DNA from: CBDCIS01 sp965217565
GTDB taxonomy: Bacteria; Chloroflexota; Dehalococcoidia; Lucifugimonadales; CATOSD01
Reading direction: 5' to 3'
Length of the DNA stretch: 64,000 bases
Assembly: GCA_965217565.1 (NCBI GenBank)
Contig: CBDCIS010000003.1
Location: 558,001 to 622,000, forward strand
The position numbers were made by a program, and so were the translations under genes. The notes beneath the pieces were generated by a model that saw nothing but the letters and a program-made list of their open reading frames with translations, did no database searches and was not told the origin of the DNA. Positions within the stretch are counted from its first letter, which is position 1. Each line of letters starts with the position of its first letter. Below, in pieces: positions 52,899 through 61,497 of this stretch.

Positions 52899-55379
52899 CT
52901 ACTTGCGAAGCTCCGCACCGACCTCACGCTGAAGCTGGTGCAGTATGTCGCCCTGAAATCTGTCCACCCGCTCTGAGGTCAGCGTTTCCCTGTCCGACTG
53001 AAAGATCACTCTGTACGCCACGGACTTCTTGCCCTCCGGCACCCCTTCTCCTGAGTAAACGTCGAATGGAATGCTGCGGGCCACGAGCTTGTGGCGCGCT
53101 ATGATAGACTGGATCTTGGACGAGGGCACGTCTGCGTCCATTACCAACGCCACGTCGCGGTAGGACTCCGGGAAGCGGCTCGCGCCCAGGTAGCGCCGCG
53201 CCGTGGCGGGCATCACCTGGTACAGGGCTTCGACGTCGATCTCGAAGAGCGCGACAGGGGTTCCAGGCAGGTCGAAGCGTTCGAGCGTCACGGGGTGGAT
53301 TTCGCCAATCGTGCCGATCCTGGTATCGCCGCACGTCATCCGCGCCGCCCTGCCGGGGTGAAAGATGGAACTTGTGGACGGCTCATAGCTCACTTCGACT
53401 CTCAACTGGTCGAACAGCGACTCCAGGACGCCCTTCGCGTCGAAAAACCCCATGTCGCCCGGTGGAGCCAGCCACGAGGCAGCGGAGCGAGGCCCGGACA
53501 GCGCGCCAACCAGCATCTCCTTCTCGTCCGGCAGGTCCCTCTCTTTCGCCTCCTCTTTCGGCAGATAAACGCGACCCAACTCGAAAATCCTGATGCCCTC
53601 AGCCTGGGATACGCGGCGGTTGGAGGCGAGCGTCTCGAGCAGAGCGCCTTGCAAACTCGTCCTGAGATACTCGAACTCCGCGCTCATTGGGTTGGCTATC
53701 TTCATAGGGTCAGGCGCGCCGTCCAGGGCATCGACCTTTCCGAGAGTGCCGAGCGTGGTAAGCGAGTAGGAGATGGTCTCACGCATTCCGGCCGCCGCGA
53801 GAAGGTCCTTGATACTCTCCCTGAGCGCCCTGATGGGTTGCGGTTCGTGGTGGGGAATCGACGCGGACAGCATAGTCGTGGGAATGGTATCGTAGCCCAC
53901 GATGCGCGCCACCTCTTCCACGAGGTCATCCTCGATGGATATGTCGGATCGCCAGTACGGGGCCTTCAGCCAAAGCGTGCTCTGCCGCTCGGGCGCGGGC
54001 GCGGCCTCAGCCGTCTCTATGAGGTCTATCAGCGCGGACGGTTGCCTGGCCCGCTCGAACCCCAGCGAATCCAGCACACCCTCAACCCGCGACATGGAGT
54101 AGTCAACGCCGAGCACCTGCTTGATGCGGCTGCGGCTAATCCGAAGCGAGGGCGGCTCTTGCTGTGCCGGGTAGAGATCGATAATGCCCTTTGCGGCCTT
54201 GCCCCCGGCTATCTCGAGGATAAGTTGCGTAGCCCGTCTGAGGCCACGTTCCGCAAGCTCGGCCCTTATGCCGCGTTCGAAGCGGTGGGAGGCCTCGGTG
54301 TTCATCCGCAGCGTGGAGCGAGTGCGGCGCGTGTTCGTGGGATTGAAGTTGGCCGACTCCAGCAGCACGGATGTCGTGTTCTCGTCCATCTCGCTGGCGG
54401 CTCCACCCATGATTCCCGCCAATCCGATGGCGTCGTCTGAGTCGGCTATCGTCAGCATCGGTGGGTTGAGTGTGCGGCGCGCGCCGTCAAGCGTCACGAG
54501 CGACTCGCCGGGCCGGGCCGCTCTAACTATGACGGTCTTGTCTCTGACTTCATCGTAATCGAAGGCGTGAAGGGGTTGGCCGTATTCGAGCATCACGTAG
54601 TTGGTAATGTCCACCACGTTGTTGATAGGACGTTGGCCTGCCCTCGCGAGGGCATCCTGCATCCACTGGGGCGATTCCTCTATCTTGACACCCGTAACCA
54701 GGCTTGCGGTGTAGCGATAGCACAACTCCGGGTCGGCTATCTCGATTCTGACCTGGCCTTCTATTGGAGGGCCATCCTCGGGATAGGAAAGGTCGGGTTC
54801 GGCCACGCGCTCGCCGGTGAGCGCGGCCACCTCGTGGGCGATGCCGAGCAGGGAGAGGCAGTCGGGCCTGTTGGGAGTGACCTCGACATCGAGGATGGCA
54901 TCGCCCAGGTAGTCCGCGAGCGCCGCTCCCGTTGGCGCGTCGTCGTCCAGCACCAGGATGCCGTCGTGGTCTTCGCCCAACCCAAGCTCGAGCGGAGAAC
55001 ACACCATACCCGCCGACTCCACGCCACGAATCTTCGCCGCCTTGAGCGCCTCGACCTTGCCGGTGCGCGGGCTGAAGAGCCTCGCGCCCTCACGTGCGAA
55101 GGCTATCTTCTGCCCGGCGGCGACGTTTAGCGCGCCGCACACGACGGTGGCGGTCTCGCCGTTGCCCAGCTCTACGGTGGGCAGGCTCAGGCGGTCGGCA
55201 TTGGGATGGTCATCCACCTTGAGGACGCGCCCGACGATCAGTTTGTCCCTGTCCCAGTCGCCGCCAATCGCCTCCACCTCGCCAACCTCGTTGCCCGCCA
55301 TCGTCAGGCGATGCGCGAGCTCGCGTGGAGGCAGGTTTACGGGAACGTATTTCCGTAGCCAGGATAGTGGTATTTTCAT
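52899..55379 (-). CDS. pheT: Phenylalanyl-tRNA synthetase beta subunit
   Basis: 826 residues, typical length. Order: N-terminal MKIPLSWLRKYVPVNLPPRE, tRNA-binding OB domain (about 40-150), B3/B4 editing domain (about 210-380), B5, catalytic-like core (SFSL-type segment TISYSLTTLG), and C-terminal FDX-ACB anticodon domain (SRFPESYRDVALVMDADVPS). It pairs with PheS to charge tRNA-Phe. ATG 55379 starts the family sequence; the open frame extends to 55445. It follows pheS by 114 bases. Confidence 0.97.
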   Translation of the reverse strand: MKIPLSWLRKYVPVNLPPRELAHRLTMAGNEVGEVEAIGGDWDRDKLIVGRVLKVDDHPNADRLSLPTVELGNGETATVVCGALNVAAGQKIAFAREGARLFSPRTGKVEALKAAKIRGVESAGMVCSPLELGLGEDHDGILVLDDDAPTGAALADYLGDAILDVEVTPNRPDCLSLLGIAHEVAALTGERVAEPDLSYPEDGPPIEGQVRIEIADPELCYRYTASLVTGVKIEESPQWMQDALARAGQRPINNVVDITNYVMLEYGQPLHAFDYDEVRDKTVIVRAARPGESLVTLDGARRTLNPPMLTIADSDDAIGLAGIMGGAASEMDENTTSVLLESANFNPTNTRRTRSTLRMNTEASHRFERGIRAELAERGLRRATQLILEIAGGKAAKGIIDLYPAQQEPPSLRISRSRIKQVLGVDYSMSRVEGVLDSLGFERARQPSALIDLIETAEAAPAPERQSTLWLKAPYWRSDISIEDDLVEEVARIVGYDTIPTTMLSASIPHHEPQPIRALRESIKDLLAAAGMRETISYSLTTLGTLGKVDALDGAPDPMKIANPMSAEFEYLRTSLQGALLETLASNRRVSQAEGIRIFELGRVYLPKEEAKERDLPDEKEMLVGALSGPRSAASWLAPPGDMGFFDAKGVLESLFDQLRVEVSYEPSTSSIFHPGRAARMTCGDTRIGTIGEIHPVTLERFDLPGTPVALFEIDVEALYQVMPATARRYLGASRFPESYRDVALVMDADVPSSKIQSIIARHKLVARSIPFDVYSGEGVPEGKKSVAYRVIFQSDRETLTSERVDRFQGDILHQLQREVGAELRK

Positions 55380-55493
55380 GTATTTTGACCTTTGTTGCCA
55401 CGCTCTCGTCCCGCCACTGTCACCCCCATGCCAACCTTGCCCCATCGAGGGATTATGCGACTTCCCTAAATCAGGGGAAAGGGACTCCCGATG

Positions 55494-56546
55494 CTAGAAC
55501 TGTCTCAAGAAGCGCAGGTCGTTGGAATAGAAGAGGCGTATGTCGTCGATGCCGTACTTGAGCATGGCGATACGTTCGGGGCCCATGCCGAAGGCGAAGC
55601 CTGTGTAGATGTTGGGGTCGTAGCCCACACCCTCGAGCACCTTGGGGTGAACCATTCCCGCGCCCATTATCTCTATCCAGCCGGTATCACCGCAAATGCG
55701 GCAGCCGTCACCGGAGCAGGCAAAGCAGTCTATCGACATGTCCACGCCCGGCTCAACGAACGGGAAATAGTCGCAGCGAAAGCGCACGCGCCGCTCTTGC
55801 CCAAAGAGGATGCGGGCGAACTCGAACAGCGTCCCCTTGAGGTCCGCAAACGTGATGCCCCGGTCCACGGCGAGCCCTTCTATTTGGAAGAAGTGCCACT
55901 CGTGGGTGGCGTCCGTGGCCTCGTAGCGATAGCACTTGCCTGGAACCACCACCCGCACCGGAGGCCCCTGTTTCTCCATGATGCGCGCCTGCATGGGCGA
56001 GGTGTGTGTGCGAAGCAGCATGGGGGTTTCGCCGTTGGCATCGGTATAATCAACCCACAGCGTGTTCCACATGTCCCTCGCGGGATGGTCCTTGGGGATG
56101 TTGAGCATCTCGAAGTTGTAGTGGTCCCACTCGACCTCCGGGCCTTCCATCACCTGGAAGCCCATCGACGCGAAGGCGTCGCAAATCTCACGCACTATTA
56201 GCGTGGTGGGGTGCAGTCCACCCAGGGCCATGGGCCATCCTGGGAGAGTTACGTCGATGACCTCGCTTTCTAGCAGGGCGGCGCCGGTCTGCTTCAGCGC
56301 CTTCTCTCTCTCGGCCAGGCTGCTCTCGAGCATCGCCTTCGCCCTGTTCGCTGACGCGCCGGTCTCCCTGCGCTCTTCCGGCGACAGAGAGCCTAGCCCA
56401 CGGAGAATCCGCGTGAGCCGACCCCGGCGGCCCAGGTACGCCACACGCCACTCTTCGAGTTGTTGCGGGCTCTCGACGCGGGACAGCTCCTCGAGACCAT
56501 TCGCCCTTACGTCGTCCACGCGGTCAGCGCCGGCGCTCTCAGCCAT
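55494..56546 (-). CDS. pheS: Phenylalanyl-tRNA synthetase alpha subunit
   Basis: 350 residues. N-terminal coiled coil (ESPQQLEEWRVAYLGRRGRL), then the class II catalytic core: motif 1 near HPTTLIVREICDAFASMGFQ, motif 2 with RTHTSPMQARIM and GKCYRYEATDATHEWHFFQI, and motif 3 FAFGMGPERIAMLKYGIDDI. The order pheS-pheT on one strand is the usual operon. No leader or attenuator is visible in the 160 bases upstream. Confidence 0.97.
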   Translation of the reverse strand: MAESAGADRVDDVRANGLEELSRVESPQQLEEWRVAYLGRRGRLTRILRGLGSLSPEERRETGASANRAKAMLESSLAEREKALKQTGAALLESEVIDVTLPGWPMALGGLHPTTLIVREICDAFASMGFQVMEGPEVEWDHYNFEMLNIPKDHPARDMWNTLWVDYTDANGETPMLLRTHTSPMQARIMEKQGPPVRVVVPGKCYRYEATDATHEWHFFQIEGLAVDRGITFADLKGTLFEFARILFGQERRVRFRCDYFPFVEPGVDMSIDCFACSGDGCRICGDTGWIEIMGAGMVHPKVLEGVGYDPNIYTGFAFGMGPERIAMLKYGIDDIRLFYSNDLRFLRQF

Positions 56547-56652
56547 CGGTTACCTCATCTGTGACACAATGCGCAATCGTCCGATCCATTATAGGGTCGG
56601 CCTCTAAAATCGGTCAAGTTGCGCCAGATTGCGCGCCCATGCGGTCGTAGAG

Positions 56653-56681
56653 TTGACAGCGAACCGCCGCAGCCCTATATT
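56653..56681 (+). promoter_or_regulatory. Sigma-70-type promoter of comEA
   Basis: TTGACA at 56653-56658 (perfect consensus) and TATATT at 56676-56681 with a 17-base spacer, 28 bases before the ComEA-like start at 56710. It is the best promoter match I see in the window. Confidence 0.7.
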
Positions 56682-56709
56682 CACGCTAAACGTGTTTTAG
56701 TGGGCATGG

Positions 56710-57279
56710 ATGAAGGCACTTACACAAATTGCCCTGGCGCTAGCGGTCCTGATTGCCGTAGCCGGTGGAATTGTCGTTGTGATTCGACAAATGCCCGCTA
56801 ACGACGGCGCAGTCCAGATAGTCCTGCCCGCCGCAACTCCCGCGCCTGAGATAGCCCTCAAGGTCTATGTAAGCGGCGCGGTGCGCAATCCCGGAGTTTA
56901 CGTCCTCGGCGAGGGAGACCGCCTCGACGACGCGATCGAGGCTTCGGGCGGCCCAACCGAGGAAGCCGACCTCGCAGCCATCAATCTCGCGTCGCGGCTG
57001 AAGGACGAAGACCACTGGCACATCCCGGAGGTGGAGGACGAGGTTTCCGCGCCCACATCGGTCCATCAGACCGTCGGCGCGTCCGGGAAGATCGACATCA
57101 ATTCGGCGCAGGTGGATGCGCTGACGAGCCTGCCGGGTATCGGCGAGGTCAAGGCCCAAGCGATCGTGCGCTACCGCGAGAAGAACGGGGCTTTCTCCAG
57201 CGTAGATGAGCTTGCGGACGTGGATGGAATAGGCCCTGTTACGCTAAATGGGCTTCGAGACCTGGTAGAGGTGCGATGA
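56710..57279 (+). CDS. comEA: ComEA-family helix-hairpin-helix DNA-binding protein
   Basis: 189 residues. One N-terminal membrane helix (IALALAVLIAVAGGIVVVI) anchors it outside, an SLBB-type domain follows (LKVYVSGAVRNPGVYVLGEG), and the C-terminal part has the two HhH motifs (KIDINSAQVDALTSLPGIGE and FSSVDELADVDGIGPVTLNG). It binds incoming double-stranded DNA for uptake through ComEC, encoded 4.2 kb downstream on the same strand. The start at 56710 fits the promoter 28 bases upstream; no strong ribosome site. Confidence 0.93.
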   Translation: MKALTQIALALAVLIAVAGGIVVVIRQMPANDGAVQIVLPAATPAPEIALKVYVSGAVRNPGVYVLGEGDRLDDAIEASGGPTEEADLAAINLASRLKDEDHWHIPEVEDEVSAPTSVHQTVGASGKIDINSAQVDALTSLPGIGEVKAQAIVRYREKNGAFSSVDELADVDGIGPVTLNGLRDLVEVR

Positions 57280-57311
57280 CCTGTCTGCCGCGTACACCCG
57301 GGAGGTAGAGA

Positions 57312-58472
57312 GTGCTGCCCGACTTCATAAGAGACTCCGAACTGTACGGCCCGCTGTTCGCGCTTGGCGTCCTTGCCGTGTTGCAAGTGGTCGCGCTTGC
57401 GGTAAACCTTGCCTTGAAGGTCGTCGCCAGGCGGCGCGAGCAGCGGCAACCCGGAGGCCTGGCGGCTCAAATGCTCGGCATCGTCCGAGGGCCGGCCGTG
57501 CTGCTCCTGGTCGTGTTGGGCTTCTTCCTGACCTTTCTCGTTCTCAGCGAGCTTACTATCCCTGCGCTCGACTTCATCTCGAGCTGGGAACCTTGGATGG
57601 GGAAAGTCTGGCTCGTATCTATAATCCTTCTCATAACCTACGCCATTTCGAAGCTCGTGGACGCGCTCATCACCTGGTACGCGCACAACCTGGCAGCCCG
57701 CACGGAAACCGACCTCGACGACAGGCTGGTGCAGCCCGTCAAGCGAGTCATCCCGTTCGTGCTCTATCTCATTGGCCTGATGGTCGCCCTAGACAGCATC
57801 GGCATCTCGATCAGCCCACTCCTGGCCGGACTCGGCGTCGCCGGTCTCGCCGTAGCCCTGGCGATACAGCCGACGCTGAACAACTTCCTGTCGGGAACCT
57901 ACATCGTGGCCGAGGGGGTAATGGAGCAGGGCGACTTCGTCGAAATGGAGGGCGGCCCCTCCGGGTTCGTCGTCGATATCGGATGGCGCAGCACCAAGCT
58001 GCGAAGCATGATGAACAACATTGTCACCATCCCCAACTCCAAGCTGGTCGATAGCGTAATCACCAACCTCAACGCTCCCACGCCCGCCATGAACATCATC
58101 GTCTATTGCGGGGTGAGCTACGATTCGGACCTCGCCGCCGTGGAGCGCATCGCGATGGAAGCCTCGAGCGACGTCGTCAACGCTTCGGACTGCGCGGTGA
58201 AGAGCGTGGAACCATTCATCGGCTTCGAGGAGTTCGGCGATTCCAATATAACCTTCTGGGTGTTCGTGCAGGCCACCGACCGCACCGGCAGCTTCGTCCT
58301 GACCGGCGAGTTGGTCAAGGGACTTCACGCCCGCTTCCTGGAAGAGGGAATCGAGATAAACTACCCGGTTCGCAAGCTGGTTTACCCGGCCGCGAACGGG
58401 AACGCGCCCAACTTCCGGCCGCCCGCGACCGGCGCGGCGAACCCGGACGGGGATGGCGGGAACGCGCGATAG
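57312..58472 (+). CDS. Small-conductance mechanosensitive channel family protein
   Basis: 386 residues with N-terminal helices, the pore-lining MscS helix (LLAGLGVAGLAVALAIQPTL then NNFLSG) and the beta domain starting YIVAEGVMEQGDFVEMEG with the IPNSKL motif. MscS channels open under membrane tension to release solutes. Start is GTG 57312 behind GGGAGG. It lies 33 bases after comEA. The C-terminal tail is Pro/Gly/Ala-rich. Confidence 0.9.
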   Translation: MLPDFIRDSELYGPLFALGVLAVLQVVALAVNLALKVVARRREQRQPGGLAAQMLGIVRGPAVLLLVVLGFFLTFLVLSELTIPALDFISSWEPWMGKVWLVSIILLITYAISKLVDALITWYAHNLAARTETDLDDRLVQPVKRVIPFVLYLIGLMVALDSIGISISPLLAGLGVAGLAVALAIQPTLNNFLSGTYIVAEGVMEQGDFVEMEGGPSGFVVDIGWRSTKLRSMMNNIVTIPNSKLVDSVITNLNAPTPAMNIIVYCGVSYDSDLAAVERIAMEASSDVVNASDCAVKSVEPFIGFEEFGDSNITFWVFVQATDRTGSFVLTGELVKGLHARFLEEGIEINYPVRKLVYPAANGNAPNFRPPATGAANPDGDGGNAR

Positions 58473-58500
58473 CGCGTCGTTGACGAGAGAGACGGGGAAG

Positions 58501-59739
58501 ATGGCCCAACTACTGTTCGAGAACTGCGCCCTTATGGATACCCGCGCCGGAGAGGTGCGAGAGGGACACCACGTTCTGGTGGAGAACGACCGTATCGTCG
58601 AGGTGTCCGAGCGGCCTGTCAGCGCGCCAAACGCCGGGCGCATAGACGTTCGCGGTAGAACGCTGATGCCCGGCATGATAGACGCGCACGTGCACTCCAC
58701 CGCCACGACGATGAACCTCGCGGACATGGCCTACACGCCCGCCACGCTGATGGCGCACGAGGCGGGCAAGATCCTGGAGGGGATGCTCGCCCGCGGCTTC
58801 ACCACGATCCGAGACGCCGCGGGGGCCGACCGCGGGCTCGCGGCGGCAGTCGAAAGGGGCCTCATCAAAGGCCCCCGAATCTTCTACGCGGGCAGGGCTA
58901 TCAGCCAGACTGGCGGACACGGTGACCTCGCGCCGTTCCGAGACGACCCCGAACTGTGCGCCTGCTCCATCAAGACGTCCTGGATGGCCCACGTGGTGGA
59001 TGGCGTCGATGCCGTGCGGAAGGCGGCGCGTGAGGAGCTGCGACGCGGCGCGCACGCCATCAAGATTATGGCGTCGGGCGGCGTCGCCTCGCCCACGGAC
59101 CCCATCCAGAACACCCAGTACTCGCGCGAGGAGCTGCGCGCCATCGTGGAAGAGGCCGCCGCCTTCCACACCTACGCCTTCGCGCACGCCTACAGCCCGC
59201 TGGCGATTACCCGCGCTATCGAGGCGGGTGTGCGTACTATCGAACACGGCAACCTCATCGACGAACCCACTGCCGCGCTCATGGTGGAGCGGGGCGCATT
59301 CGTGGTTCCCACGCTGGTAACCTTCTTTACGATGAAGGAGTACGGCCCGTCGCTCGGCTTCCCGGAGGTCAGTCTCCGCAAGACCGACGACGTGCTGGAC
59401 AGCGGCTACTCGTCCCTCGAAATCTGCAAGCGAATGGGCGTGAAGCTGGGCTTCGGGACCGACCTGCTCGGCGAAATGCACGTCCACCAGTCGCGGGAGT
59501 TCCTGATTCGCTCCGAGGTGTTCACGCCAATGGAGATAATCCAGAGCGCGACGGTGACGAACGCGGAGATTATCAGGATGGAGGGAGAGTTGGGCGTCAT
59601 CGCGCCCGGCGCGCTGGCGGACATCCTGGTAGTCGAGGGCGACCCCACCAAGGACCTGTCGCTGCTCCAAGGCCAGGGAGCGCGCATACCCGTTGTAATG
59701 AAGGCCGGGGAATTTCTCGTGAACCGGGAGATTGGCTAG
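58501..59739 (+). CDS. Amidohydrolase family protein (imidazolonepropionase/prolidase-like)
   Basis: 412 residues. The metal motif is TLMPGMIDAHVHS, the likely carbamylated Lys is HAIKIMASGG, metal His follow in YAFAHAYSP and RTIEHGNLI, and the Asp in LGFGTDLLGE. This resembles COG1228 enzymes. ATG 58501 is preceded by GGGGAAG; the earlier in-frame start overlaps the channel gene. It is probably cotranscribed with the AtuA-like gene 20 bases downstream. Confidence 0.9.
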   Translation: MAQLLFENCALMDTRAGEVREGHHVLVENDRIVEVSERPVSAPNAGRIDVRGRTLMPGMIDAHVHSTATTMNLADMAYTPATLMAHEAGKILEGMLARGFTTIRDAAGADRGLAAAVERGLIKGPRIFYAGRAISQTGGHGDLAPFRDDPELCACSIKTSWMAHVVDGVDAVRKAAREELRRGAHAIKIMASGGVASPTDPIQNTQYSREELRAIVEEAAAFHTYAFAHAYSPLAITRAIEAGVRTIEHGNLIDEPTAALMVERGAFVVPTLVTFFTMKEYGPSLGFPEVSLRKTDDVLDSGYSSLEICKRMGVKLGFGTDLLGEMHVHQSREFLIRSEVFTPMEIIQSATVTNAEIIRMEGELGVIAPGALADILVVEGDPTKDLSLLQGQGARIPVVMKAGEFLVNREIG

Positions 59740-59758
59740 GGCACAGAAGGAGAACACT

Positions 59759-61132
59759 ATGGTAGAAGTGAAGGGGATGGCCGCCGCCGTCAGCCTGATG
59801 CACGGCGGATTCAACGGGCCCAGGAAGGCGGCCGAGGACGCCATGGAGCAGCAGCCCGACTTCATGGCCGCCGACGCGGGCAGCACCGACGCCGGGCCGG
59901 CCTTCCTGGGCGGCGAGAAGGGCATGACGCACCGCGGAGGCATCAAGGCGTCTCTCGAATACATCATCCCCCAGGCGGTGGCTAAGGGCATCCCGTTCAT
60001 CGTCGGCTCCGCCGGCATGGGCGGCAACAGGGCGGGCGTGGCCTTCTTCAGGGACATCATCGAGGAGGTCGCCAGGGAGAAGGAGCTGAGCTTCCGGCTG
60101 GCGGTCATCAACTCGGAACAGGACAAGGAGTACCTGAAGCGCCGGCTGCGCGACGGCAAGATAACCCCGCTGCCTCCCTCCGAGCCGCTCACGGAGGACG
60201 TCATCGACCGCGCCACTCACGTCGTGGGCATGATGGGCACGGAGCCTGTCGTCGAGGCGCTGCGGCAGGGCGCGGACATCGTCCTGTGCGGGCGCATCAG
60301 CGACTCGGCCATGTTCGCCGCCGTGCCCATTATGAAGGGCGTCCCGATGGCCCAGGCATGGCACATGGCAAAGGTCATCGACCACTCCAATACCAACGTG
60401 GAGCCTGTCCGGGGCGTGGAAACCCATGTCATGGGCGTGGCATCGGACGGCCACTTCCTGATACAGGCGACCGATCCGCGGGGCAGGGTCAGCGCGCACA
60501 GGGCGGCCCACGCGACGACGTATGAGAACAACAGCCCCTACTACCTGCTGGAACCTCCGGGGATGCTGGACATCTCGGACTCACAGTACGAGCAGTTAGA
60601 CCCGCGCACTATCAAGGTTACCGGAAGCCGCTTCGAGACTCGCCCGTACACCATCAAGCTGGAGGGCGCGGAGGTGGCAGGCTACCGCACTATCACGCTT
60701 GGCGGCACAAGAGACCCAGTGCTCATCAGCGTGCTCGACGAGTTCCTCGACATCTGCAAGCGCAGGACGATCGACCACGCCGCGGCGCAGAGCATCTCTG
60801 AAGACCAATTCAAGCTGCTCTTCCGGGTCTATGGCAAGAACGAGGTTATGAGAGGCTGGGAGCCTGACAAGGAATTCGTGCCAAAAGAGGTTGGCATCGT
60901 CGGCGATTGCGTTGCCGACACGCAGGAGATAGCCAACGCCGTCATGAACATGTGCCACGCCCAGTTGCTGCACTACAACTACCCAGGCCGCATCCACACG
61001 ACCGGCAATTTCGCCTTCCCGTACTCGCCCAGCGATATCGAATGCGGCCCGGTCTATAGGTTCAGCGTCTGGCACATCCTGGAGCCGGAAGACCCGATGG
61101 ACTGCTGCGAAATAGAAATCGTGGACCTGTAA
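59759..61132 (+). CDS. AtuA family protein (DUF1446)
   Basis: 457 residues. AtuA was named from acyclic terpene utilisation, where it acts with geranyl/citronellyl-CoA genes; the biochemical role is not well defined. Family marks are ADAGSTDAGPAFLGG, VGSAGMGGNRAG, VLCGRISDSAMFAAVPIMKG and the C-terminal YPGRIHTTGNFAFPYSPSD. ATG 59759 follows AAGGAG; the earlier start at 59732 overlaps the amidohydrolase. DUF4387 follows by 11 bases, a recurring partner. Confidence 0.9.
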   Translation: MVEVKGMAAAVSLMHGGFNGPRKAAEDAMEQQPDFMAADAGSTDAGPAFLGGEKGMTHRGGIKASLEYIIPQAVAKGIPFIVGSAGMGGNRAGVAFFRDIIEEVAREKELSFRLAVINSEQDKEYLKRRLRDGKITPLPPSEPLTEDVIDRATHVVGMMGTEPVVEALRQGADIVLCGRISDSAMFAAVPIMKGVPMAQAWHMAKVIDHSNTNVEPVRGVETHVMGVASDGHFLIQATDPRGRVSAHRAAHATTYENNSPYYLLEPPGMLDISDSQYEQLDPRTIKVTGSRFETRPYTIKLEGAEVAGYRTITLGGTRDPVLISVLDEFLDICKRRTIDHAAAQSISEDQFKLLFRVYGKNEVMRGWEPDKEFVPKEVGIVGDCVADTQEIANAVMNMCHAQLLHYNYPGRIHTTGNFAFPYSPSDIECGPVYRFSVWHILEPEDPMDCCEIEIVDL

Positions 61133-61143
61133 GGAGGCGCCGC

Positions 61144-61461
61144 ATGGCCAAGCTGAGAGACCTCGCCTACGTGATCCGCAGCAAGAACGCGGGGCCGTTC
61201 GAGGTTACCCTGGACATCCTCTTCGAGAACGAAGCCATCTACCAGCGCGTAAGGGACACGGGCGCGATAGACGCCGGGCTGTTCGCCGAACTCTACGGAG
61301 TCCCGGAGGCGCAATGCAACTTCGTGGCCTTCGACAAGGGCTGGTCGTTCAAGTGCACGCTGGTTCGCCCCATAGCCGCCGGCGAAATCGAGGACATGGA
61401 CGTGTACGGCTGCCAGCAATATGCCGGCCTGCTGGAAGTAGAGGTGCCCCTCGAAGAGTAA
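61144..61461 (+). CDS. DUF4387 family protein
   Basis: 105 residues: LRDLAYVIRSKNAGPFEVTL, DILFENEAIYQRVRDTGAID and WSFKCTLVRPIAAGEIEDMD are the family pattern. DUF4387 genes usually sit beside AtuA-like genes; the pair probably forms one enzyme or complex. It begins with ATG after GGAGG. Confidence 0.9.
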   Translation: MAKLRDLAYVIRSKNAGPFEVTLDILFENEAIYQRVRDTGAIDAGLFAELYGVPEAQCNFVAFDKGWSFKCTLVRPIAAGEIEDMDVYGCQQYAGLLEVEVPLEE

Positions 61462-61497
61462 GCGCAGACGGAGTCTAGCAACCCACCATCCACTCCC

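Noticed and set aside
58510..60216. A 568-codon minus-strand frame across the amidohydrolase and AtuA genes
   Set aside because: It spans two clear plus-strand genes and has compositional but no domain signal; a shadow.
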